This document shows, in pieces, positions 57,534-64,000 of a DNA stretch of 64,000 bases (positions are counted from its first letter, which is position 1; each line of letters starts with the position of its first letter). A model generated the notes under the pieces. That model saw only the letters and a program-made list of their open reading frames with translations, was not told the origin of the DNA and ran no database searches. Position numbers and translations under genes: made by a program. The stretch lies in the NCBI RefSeq assembly GCF_000759855.1, contig NZ_JNAI01000007.1, positions 1-64,000 of the forward strand. The letters are read 5' to 3'. The DNA is from Prochlorococcus marinus str. MIT 9107 (GTDB taxonomy: Bacteria > Cyanobacteriota > Cyanobacteriia > PCC-6307 > Cyanobiaceae).

Positions 57534-58433
57534 ATGAGTCAAAATAATCTAATCAAGCAAGAAAAAATTTTAAGACTTCCTTCTTGGATAAAATTTCCTA
57601 TTAGTAAGGCTTCAGAGTTTGAAAATATACAAAGACTTATCAAAAAATCAAATATTCATACTATTTGTGAAGAAGCAAGATGTCCAAATAGAGCAGAATG
57701 TTATGCCTCAGGAACAGCTACTTTTTTACTAGGTGGATCGATATGTTCTCGTTCTTGTGCTTTCTGTCAGGTAAATAAAGGTAGACCTAGTTCAATCAAT
57801 ATTGATGAATGCATTCAAGTCGCTGAAGCAGTAAAAGTACTAAATTTGAAATATGTTGTCTTAACATCTGTAGCTAGAGATGATCTCCCTGATCATGGTG
57901 CAAATTTATTTGTATCCACAATTAATGAGATTAGAAAAATTGATTCAACTATAAAGATAGAAGTTTTAACTCCTGATTTATGGGGTGGTGGCAAAAATTT
58001 TGATGAAACTAATAACCTTCAGACCAAAAGATTGAAGATGATTTTAGAAAAAGATCCAGTTTGCTTTAATCATAATCTTGAAACTGTTGAAAGACTTCAA
58101 AAAGAAGTTAGGAGAGGTGCTAATTACAAAAAATCACTAAGTTTACTAAAAAAGTCAAAAGATATTGCTCCTAATATTCAAACTAAATCTGGAATTATGT
58201 TAGGTCTCGGGGAAACATTGGATGAAATAAAAAATACAATTTATGATCTTAAAAAAATAGATTGTGATCAAATTACAATCGGTCAATATTTAAGGCCCTC
58301 ATTAAATCATTTGGCAGTTAAGAAATATTGGGATCCATCAGAGTTTGAATATTTATATCTTTTCTCTAAGGAATTAGGATTTAAGAAAGTATCTTCTGGT
58401 CCCTTAGTTAGAAGTAGTTATCATGCTGGTTAA
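57534..58433 (+). CDS. lipA: Lipoyl synthase
   Basis: A 299-residue radical-SAM protein with the auxiliary cluster motif CEEARCPNRAEC (about residues 41-52), the radical-SAM motif CSRSCAFC, then VLTSVARDDLPDHGANLF and the C-terminal SGPLVRSSYHAG with the conserved RSSYHA. It inserts two sulfurs into octanoyl-lipoyl domains. It overlaps the convergent gene at 58430 by 4 bp. Confidence 0.97.
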   Translation: MSQNNLIKQEKILRLPSWIKFPISKASEFENIQRLIKKSNIHTICEEARCPNRAECYASGTATFLLGGSICSRSCAFCQVNKGRPSSINIDECIQVAEAVKVLNLKYVVLTSVARDDLPDHGANLFVSTINEIRKIDSTIKIEVLTPDLWGGGKNFDETNNLQTKRLKMILEKDPVCFNHNLETVERLQKEVRRGANYKKSLSLLKKSKDIAPNIQTKSGIMLGLGETLDEIKNTIYDLKKIDCDQITIGQYLRPSLNHLAVKKYWDPSEFEYLYLFSKELGFKKVSSGPLVRSSYHAG

Positions 58434-58930
58434 TTATCTTCAATTAAGGAGAGTTTCTTTTCAAGTTTTTTCAAAATGGGAATACATTCTCCTTTCATAA
58501 GTGTCCCGGCACCTCCCCAAACCAACCTTAAAAAGAGATCTAATGGGCTAGAACCAACTTCTTTTACAATTTTAAATCCTATTAACTTGAAGTATCTTAC
58601 AAGTTTTTTGCTGTATCCTTCACTATCAAAAATGGCTAAGAGTCTTGCTTTATTGCTTGATTTTTTTTCAATTGCCCAAGACATAGTTGTTGCCCATATT
58701 AATTCCGAAACAAAAGGGGGTGCTTTACTCAGTATTCTTAATGTATCAAGTTGAATCCCTTGCTTATTCAAATAAGTCCAACCTTTCATTTCGGCCCAAA
58801 TCTTTATGATGTTTTCTTTTTGTTCTGCTACAACGATTTTAAAAAAACAAAATCCAAGAGTTTCTCTAACTTGAATTTTAATTAATAGTCCAACGGAGCT
58901 TGCTACATTTTCTAATTCTTCAACTTTCAT
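58430..58930 (-). CDS. 166-aa hypothetical protein, perhaps acyltransferase-like
   Basis: A 166-residue soluble protein: IQVRETLGFCFFKIVVAEQK, IIKIWAEMKGWTYLNKQGIQ, APPFVSELIWATTMSWAIEK and YSKKLVRYFKLIGFKIVKEV. The latter part (ARLLAIFDSEGYSKKLVRYF) looks like the end of a GNAT fold, but the acetyl-CoA motif is not clear. It follows trhO in gene order with a 12-bp gap, so it may end that transcript. Confidence 0.55.
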   Translation of the reverse strand: MKVEELENVASSVGLLIKIQVRETLGFCFFKIVVAEQKENIIKIWAEMKGWTYLNKQGIQLDTLRILSKAPPFVSELIWATTMSWAIEKKSSNKARLLAIFDSEGYSKKLVRYFKLIGFKIVKEVGSSPLDLFLRLVWGGAGTLMKGECIPILKKLEKKLSLIEDN

Positions 58931-58942
58931 AATTTTGGAAAA

Positions 58943-59875
58943 TTAATCTTGATAGATTTTTTGATGTCCCCCTTTTAATCTATCGATCTGTTTTTGCCTT
59001 TCTTCAAATCTTTTTCTATCATCATCACTGAATTGATTTATGCAGAAATGACATTGAATACCTTCTCTATATTCTTTTCTCTTTTGATCTTGAATTGAAA
59101 CTGGCATTCCGCATGCATGACAAATGGAGTAAGAACCTTTTTCTAATTGGTGATCTAAAGCAACTCTTTTATCAAAAACAAAACATTCACCTTCAAATAA
59201 AATTTTTTCTTCAGGCATATCATCAAGGTATTGTAGGATTCCTCCTTTTAGGTGATAAATATTTTTATAACCTTTATTTTTAAGCAAACTTGTAGCTTTT
59301 TCACATCTGATGCCTCCTGTACAAAACATGGCTATATTTGGAGACTTCTTATTTTCTAAGTGACTATCTAAATGATCATCTACCCACTTAGGAAATTCCT
59401 TAAAGTTTTTTGTATTTGGATTTATAGCATTTTGAAATGTTCCTATTGAAACCTCATAGTGATTTCTAGTATCAATAACTATTGTATTTTGATTTTTAAT
59501 TAACTTATTCCAATTAACTGAGTCAATATAGTTCCCATTATCTTGTGAAGGATTTATTTTAGGTACACCCATTGTAACTATTTCTTTCTTAAGTTTTATT
59601 TTTAATTTTTTGAAGACTTTCTTATTTGAAAAGTTTACTTTTATATTTAAATTTCTATTATCGGTATATTTCGTTAGTAAATTGATAACAATTTCAATTA
59701 CATTTTTCTCAGCACAAATAGTTCCATTAATACCCTCACTTGCAAAAATCAATAAACCTGAAAGGTCATTTTTATTTTCAAGGTTTAATAATTTATTTTT
59801 GAGTTCAAGAATTAAGTCTTCTTGAAATGGGAAGAAAGAATAAAGAGAAACTATTCTATAGTTTTTGCTTTTCAT
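58943..59875 (-). CDS. trhO: tRNA uridine(34) hydroxylase, rhodanese domain
   Basis: A 310-residue protein: SLYSFFPFQ start, [20 protein letters not shown], then the rhodanese domain with [20 protein letters not shown] and the active-site Cys in [20 protein letters not shown]. The C-terminal part has paired cysteines ([18 protein letters not shown]). This is the YceA/TrhO family that forms 5-hydroxyuridine in tRNA. Its ATG overlaps the bioB stop by 4 bp. Confidence 0.92.
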   Translation of the reverse strand: MKSKNYRIVSLYSFFPFQEDLILELKNKLLNLENKNDLSGLLIFASEGINGTICAEKNVIEIVINLLTKYTDNRNLNIKVNFSNKKVFKKLKIKLKKEIVTMGVPKINPSQDNGNYIDSVNWNKLIKNQNTIVIDTRNHYEVSIGTFQNAINPNTKNFKEFPKWVDDHLDSHLENKKSPNIAMFCTGGIRCEKATSLLKNKGYKNIYHLKGGILQYLDDMPEEKILFEGECFVFDKRVALDHQLEKGSYSICHACGMPVSIQDQKRKEYREGIQCHFCINQFSDDDRKRFEERQKQIDRLKGGHQKIYQD

Positions 59876-60879
59876 AAAGAGGATAATGTTTTTTCATGGA
59901 TTCCAAAATCTTTATTAAATAGAACACCAACCTCTTTTAAAAGTTTTCTGTCAGATTGAAAAGATGGATTTGAAGTTGTAAGTAACTCATCTCCATAAAA
60001 AATTGAATTCGCACCACATTGAAAACATAAAATTTGTGCTTCTTTTGAAAGATTCTCTCGCCCTGCACTTAATCTTATTTTGCTCTTAGGCATAAGAATT
60101 CTCGCCGTAGCAATCATCCTTATCATCTCAATCGAATCAATTTCTTGATTTTCTTCTAAACCAGTACCTTCGATAGCTACTAATGAATTTATAGGAACAC
60201 TTTCAGGATGTGGATGCATGTTTGAAAGAACTTCCAAGAGAGATGCTCTATCACCATTACTTTCTCCTAAACCGATTATTCCTCCACAACATACATTTAT
60301 TCCTGCATTTCTTACTCTCTTGATAGTATCTAATCTGTCTTGATAAGTTCTAGTTGTAATAATATTTTTGTAATACTCCGGACTGGTATCAAGATTGTGA
60401 TTATATGCTGTTAAACCTGCCTCAGCTAGTCTTAAGGCTTGTTCTTCAGTTAGCATTCCAGCCGTAACGCATGCTTCCATTCCTAACTCTCTCACACCAC
60501 TTACCATCTTTAACATTGCATTAAAGTATTTCCCATCTCTAATTTCTCTCCAAGCCCAACCCATGCAAAACCTATCTGCACCCTCATTTTTTGCTATTTG
60601 AGCTCTTGCTAAAACCTCTTCAACTTGAAATTGCGGGTGACTTTTTATTTGGCTAGTGCTGTAGATTGATTGGCTACAATACGAGCAATTTTCCTCACAT
60701 CCACCAGTTTTTACGCTGAATAATGATGCTAATTGAATGTTGTAGTTGTTAAATTTCCTGTGAACGATTTGAGCTTTCCACATCAAATCAATCAGGGGCA
60801 TATTAAGTATTTCTAAAATCTCCTTTCTCTCCCAATCAAACCTAATATCTTTATATAACTGCATTTTCGAATTAGTCAT
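59872..60879 (-). CDS. bioB: Biotin synthase
   Basis: A 335-residue radical-SAM protein: [20 protein letters not shown], cluster motif [28 protein letters not shown], then [20 protein letters not shown] and [10 protein letters not shown]. It converts dethiobiotin to biotin. Length normal. Part of the minus-strand run from lysA to trhO. Confidence 0.96.
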   Translation of the reverse strand: MTNSKMQLYKDIRFDWERKEILEILNMPLIDLMWKAQIVHRKFNNYNIQLASLFSVKTGGCEENCSYCSQSIYSTSQIKSHPQFQVEEVLARAQIAKNEGADRFCMGWAWREIRDGKYFNAMLKMVSGVRELGMEACVTAGMLTEEQALRLAEAGLTAYNHNLDTSPEYYKNIITTRTYQDRLDTIKRVRNAGINVCCGGIIGLGESNGDRASLLEVLSNMHPHPESVPINSLVAIEGTGLEENQEIDSIEMIRMIATARILMPKSKIRLSAGRENLSKEAQILCFQCGANSIFYGDELLTTSNPSFQSDRKLLKEVGVLFNKDFGIHEKTLSSL

Positions 60880-60885
60880 TTCTTG

Positions 60886-61689
60886 TTAGGAAGAATATTG
60901 AGAATCTTCATAAGATTCATTTGGTAATGATTCTATACCGCCGAAACGTCTATTCCTTGATTGGTAATCAATTATTGCTTTAAGAAATTCAAACTCATTG
61001 AAGTCTGGCCAAAGAACATCAGATATATAAATTTCTGAATAAGCTAATTGCCACAAAAGAAAATTACTTATCCTTTTTTCTCCACTAGTTCTTATTAGTA
61101 ATTCTGGATCTTTAATTCCTTGAGTTAATAGCTCTGAATTAAACAATTCTTCATTTACTTCACTTGGTTTTATTTTTCCATAAGAAGTTTTTAATGCTAG
61201 TTTTTTCGCTACTTTTACTATCTCTTGTCTACCTCCGTAATTAACACAAACATTTAATAAAAAATTATTGTTGTTTTTAGTTAGAGATTCTGAATTGTAA
61301 ATTATTTTTTTTAAAGGCTCTGGGAAAGGGGTTAAATCTCCAATGAATTTTATTTTTATTGTTTCCTGATGTATCTCTAGAATTTCATTTTTCAAAACTT
61401 CTCTAAAAAGATTTATGAGGAAATTAACTTCTTTAGTTGGTCTTGTCCAATTTTCAGTTGAAAAAGCATATACAGTAAGTACCTTACATCCTAATTTTTT
61501 TGATGCTTTAATTATCTCTTTTAAAACACTAACGCCCTTGTTATGGCCAAATGATCGAGGTAAACCTTTTTTAGTAGCCCATCTCCCATTTCCGTCCATA
61601 ATTATCGCTACATGTTCGGGCACTTTTCGCTTATCTATTTTCTTAGATAAGTCATTACTTGTCTCGTTAATTATTTTTCCTAAGCTCAT
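60886..61689 (-). CDS. uppS: Undecaprenyl diphosphate synthase
   Basis: A 267-residue protein: VPEHVAIIMDGNGRWATKKG with the catalytic Asp, LTVYAFSTENWTRPTKEVNF, VNYGGRQEIV, DPELLIRTSGEKRISNFLLW and AYSEIYISDVLWPDF. It makes the C55 lipid carrier for cell-wall synthesis. It is 3 bp downstream of cdaA. Confidence 0.96.
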   Translation of the reverse strand: MSLGKIINETSNDLSKKIDKRKVPEHVAIIMDGNGRWATKKGLPRSFGHNKGVSVLKEIIKASKKLGCKVLTVYAFSTENWTRPTKEVNFLINLFREVLKNEILEIHQETIKIKFIGDLTPFPEPLKKIIYNSESLTKNNNNFLLNVCVNYGGRQEIVKVAKKLALKTSYGKIKPSEVNEELFNSELLTQGIKDPELLIRTSGEKRISNFLLWQLAYSEIYISDVLWPDFNEFEFLKAIIDYQSRNRRFGGIESLPNESYEDSQYSS

Positions 61690-61692
61690 TAG

Positions 61693-62601
61693 TTAATCCT
61701 TTTTGTGAGTAAAGATTTCTGATTTATTAGACTCTTTTTCATTGATATCACTGATAATGTTATCACTTACTCTTGTCTTTTGGGATAAAGCATTTTTACT
61801 TAAAGATGTTTTACTTGTTCCTAAAGAGTTTTGATTGCCAATTAAATCTACAAGAAGTTCTTGTAACCTACTGCTTGTAATTGGTCTTTCCAGTTTCCCT
61901 TGGTTTGCTAAGGATAACGTACCGGTTTCTTCAGAAACAACAATACAAATACATCTATCAAATCTTTCTGTAATTCCTAATGCGGCTAAATGTCTTGTAC
62001 CGTATCTACTAATTCCTTGTCTCGAAAGAGGAAGTATTACACCAGCAGATATTATTTTGTTACCTTTCACGAGAACTGCTCCATCATGTAAAGGCGTATC
62101 TGTAGCAAAAAGATTTATTAAAAGGTCAGTTGACAATTGTGCTTCAATATTTGTACCGGAATATAAAAAATCTTCAGGCCTTAAGTCACTCCCTAAATCG
62201 ACAACGATTAGAGCACCTCTTCTATTTTGGGAAAGTTTACCTGCAGTATCAACTAACTGAGTAATAGTAGTAGTAGTTGCTCTAAATTCTTTTGGCGGAT
62301 TTCCTAGTAATACAGTTAGCCTACCAGTACCTAATAATTCCATTAGTCTTCTTAGCTCTCCTTGCCAAAGGATTGCTAATGAGAGAGAGCAGGCTAGTAC
62401 TACAGCATCAATTAATTTTGATGTTAATGGAAGATAAGCATACCTTTGTATAAACCATGCGGATGAAACTAAAAATAAATATCCCCTTAAAAGCCATAAC
62501 GTTCTCTGCTCTTTTACCCTAGAAAATAATAAAAGTCCAAAACCAAGAGCGAATAAGACATCTAATAAAAACTTTAAATTTATAAACCCCCAAAAATTCA
62601 C
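61693..62601 (-). CDS. cdaA: Diadenylate cyclase, CdaA type
   Basis: A 302-residue protein with N-terminal membrane helices (LLDVLFALGFGLLLFSRVKE, LIDAVVLACSLSLAILW) and a DAC domain with the DTPLHDGAVLVKGNKI (DGA) and YGTRHLAALGITERFD (RHR-like) motifs. It makes c-di-AMP, which controls potassium and osmotic balance and, in cyanobacteria, night survival. The C-terminal tail of about 60 residues is Ser/Lys-rich. Operon lysA-cdaA-uppS. Confidence 0.93.
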   Translation of the reverse strand: MNFWGFINLKFLLDVLFALGFGLLLFSRVKEQRTLWLLRGYLFLVSSAWFIQRYAYLPLTSKLIDAVVLACSLSLAILWQGELRRLMELLGTGRLTVLLGNPPKEFRATTTTITQLVDTAGKLSQNRRGALIVVDLGSDLRPEDFLYSGTNIEAQLSTDLLINLFATDTPLHDGAVLVKGNKIISAGVILPLSRQGISRYGTRHLAALGITERFDRCICIVVSEETGTLSLANQGKLERPITSSRLQELLVDLIGNQNSLGTSKTSLSKNALSQKTRVSDNIISDINEKESNKSEIFTHKKD

Positions 62602-62629
62602 ATTAAATACAAAATTAATTTAAATGTAC

Positions 62630-64000
62630 CTAATTTTGTTTAATAAAGCGATCAGGTAATACATCATATTTTAAAAGATCAAAAGGACTTTCTCTCTTTT
62701 GAATAATCTCTGCTTCTCCATTACAAACTAAAAGAGCAGCAGGTCTTGGAATTCTGTTGTAGTTTGAACTCATTGAATTATTGTATGCGCCAGTACCAAA
62801 AACACATATTAAATCTCCTGTTTTACAATTTGCTAGTTCTATTTCCTTAAACAAAACATCACCCGATTCGCAGTGTTTGCCAGCAATAGTATATTTATTT
62901 TTTGAATTAATATTAAGTGGATTAGTCACTAAACATGCAGAATAATTTGATTGATATGTTATTGGTCTTGGATTATCACTCATCCCACCATCAACAGCTA
63001 AATATGTTCTAATACCAGGAATTTCTTTAAAAGCCCCAATTTTGTAAATTGTTATGCCTGCTGTAGATACAATAGATCTACCAGGCTCACACATTAATGT
63101 GGGAAATTCTAGGTTGTTTCTTTCGCAGGCTTTAACAACGGAAGAAGAAATTGTTTTAACCCATTCATCAATTGAAGGGGGATCATCACTTTCTGTATAT
63201 TTAATACCTAAACCTCCGCCAAGATTAAGTTCCTTAATATTGTGACCAAATTTTTTGGCGTCTAAAATAACCTTTATCATTATTTCACCAAGATCTTTAT
63301 GAGGATCTAGTTCAAAAATCTGGGAACCTATATGAGCATGTAATCCTTTTAATTTAAGATGATTAGTATCGCTGATACGTTTAAATAAAATATTCAAATA
63401 TTCAATTCCAAAACCAAATTTGCTATCAAATGATCCTGTCCTAATGTATTCATGTGTATGGCATTCTATTCCGGGAGTAAAGCGAATCATTATTTCTAAG
63501 TCTTGATTTAATGAATTAGAAATCTCATCTAATCTTTTTAAGTCATAGTCATTATCTACAATTATTTTTATATTGTTTCTGACTGCAAACTCTATTTCTT
63601 TATCAGATTTATTATTCCCATGAAAAACAATTTTTTCATTTGGCACCCCACCTTTTAGAGCCGTTAATAATTCTCCTTCTGAAACAGCATCAAGACCTAA
63701 ACCTTCTGAGGAAACCAGGTTACTCATGAATATAGAACTATTTGCTTTGGAAGCATAAATTGGTAGTGAATTCCCTGGGTAATATTTTTCTAATGCTCTT
63801 TTATAAGCTCTACAAGAGTTTCTTAAAGTGGTTTCATCTAAAATATAAAGGGGAGAATCATATTTTTTAACTAATTCTTCAATAGAACATCCACCAACTG
63901 ATAATTTCCCATCTCCTCCAATGGATGTAGTAATAGGTACGATATTTTTATTAGGACTTTCGGAGTCAATTTTTTGCGTTAAAAAGGATTTTTTTTCTTC
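62630..64000 (-). CDS. lysA: Diaminopimelate decarboxylase, 5' end outside window
   Basis: The frame stays open through the right edge. Ahead of the Met at 63727 it reads NSLPIYASKANSSIFMSNLV, with the PLP-binding Lys in YASKAN, so that Met is internal. Also seen are GLDAVSEGELLTALKGGVPN, HAHIGSQIFE, NLGGGLGIKYTESDDPP, CEPGRSIV and the C-terminal CESGDVLFKE and GAYNNSMSSNYNRIPRPAAL motifs. It makes lysine from meso-DAP. About 365 of roughly 450 residues follow that Met. Confidence 0.97.
   Translation of the reverse strand, partial: EEKKSFLTQKIDSESPNKNIVPITTSIGGDGKLSVGGCSIEELVKKYDSPLYILDETTLRNSCRAYKRALEKYYPGNSLPIYASKANSSIFMSNLVSSEGLGLDAVSEGELLTALKGGVPNEKIVFHGNNKSDKEIEFAVRNNIKIIVDNDYDLKRLDEISNSLNQDLEIMIRFTPGIECHTHEYIRTGSFDSKFGFGIEYLNILFKRISDTNHLKLKGLHAHIGSQIFELDPHKDLGEIMIKVILDAKKFGHNIKELNLGGGLGIKYTESDDPPSIDEWVKTISSSVVKACERNNLEFPTLMCEPGRSIVSTAGITIYKIGAFKEIPGIRTYLAVDGGMSDNPRPITYQSNYSACLVTNPLNINSKNKYTIAGKHCESGDVLFKEIELANCKTGDLICVFGTGAYNNSMSSNYNRIPRPAALLVCNGEAEIIQKRESPFDLLKYDVLPDRFIKQN

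Overview
The window looks like a chromosome segment of a high-light-adapted Prochlorococcus. It is AT-rich and contains single-helix hli genes, psbY, a CyanoP-like lipoprotein gene, Ycf54, crtH, tandem short outer-membrane porins, DUF1651/DUF1330-type small proteins and cyanobacterial gene neighbourhoods. The genus is inferred from gene content and style; no search was run.

Positions 1 to about 29,700 form an accessory island built on a tRNA-Pro(UGG) gene, whose only intact copy lies at 27783-27860 on the minus strand. Ten truncated 3' halves of that tRNA lie to its left, each usually preceded on the + strand by a minus-strand intrinsic terminator. One 5' half lies to its right (28974-29014). 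Between them are short cargo modules of about 1-4 kb. Many module ends carry a paired direct repeat of 10-12 bp period. In several modules the same repeat sequence occurs at both ends but differs from module to module: AATCGCTA, AGNTCCCC, TTTGTCCGCA, CTCGCTCA, TAGCTCTA, GTCGCT. I read these as element-specific recombination-protein sites on tRNA-targeting elements that lack their own integrase, since no recombinase or transposase is visible in the window. A second repeated part is an ATTGACAGTCGATCTA sequence followed by a terminator-like hairpin whose T-tract runs straight into an ATG. It heads several small-protein genes, and one copy (11223-11280) is a full-length palindrome.

The cargo includes exported and outer-membrane proteins (an inverse-autotransporter-like barrel, a broken YadA-like anchor protein, several unknown secreted proteins), two proteases (M48-like and HtrA-like), a thermonuclease, a DUF4268 nuclease-fold protein, a DsrE protein, hli, DUF3303, DUF3721, DUF1330 and DUF1651 proteins, clusters of very small membrane proteins, and a decayed phosphate/arsenic block (intact pstS, truncated gap, arsR with an internal stop, and a perfect 38-bp palindromic operator). 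Many cargo genes exist in several states of decay. A broken apt gene marks the right edge of the island.

From about 29,700 the window becomes conventional. There is a membrane protein, two tandem porins behind a duplicated leader, a hli gene and tRNA-Lys(UUU). Next come psbY-trmFO-crtH, a degenerate-receiver response regulator, bolA-grxD, plsC, pdxJ and ycf54. A recC / methyltransferase / recB / recD cluster follows, then a DEAD-box helicase, an ABC exporter, a psbP-like gene, recR and lipA. The window closes with a minus-strand run lysA-cdaA-uppS-bioB-trhO. These genes are tightly packed and mostly intact, in contrast to the island.
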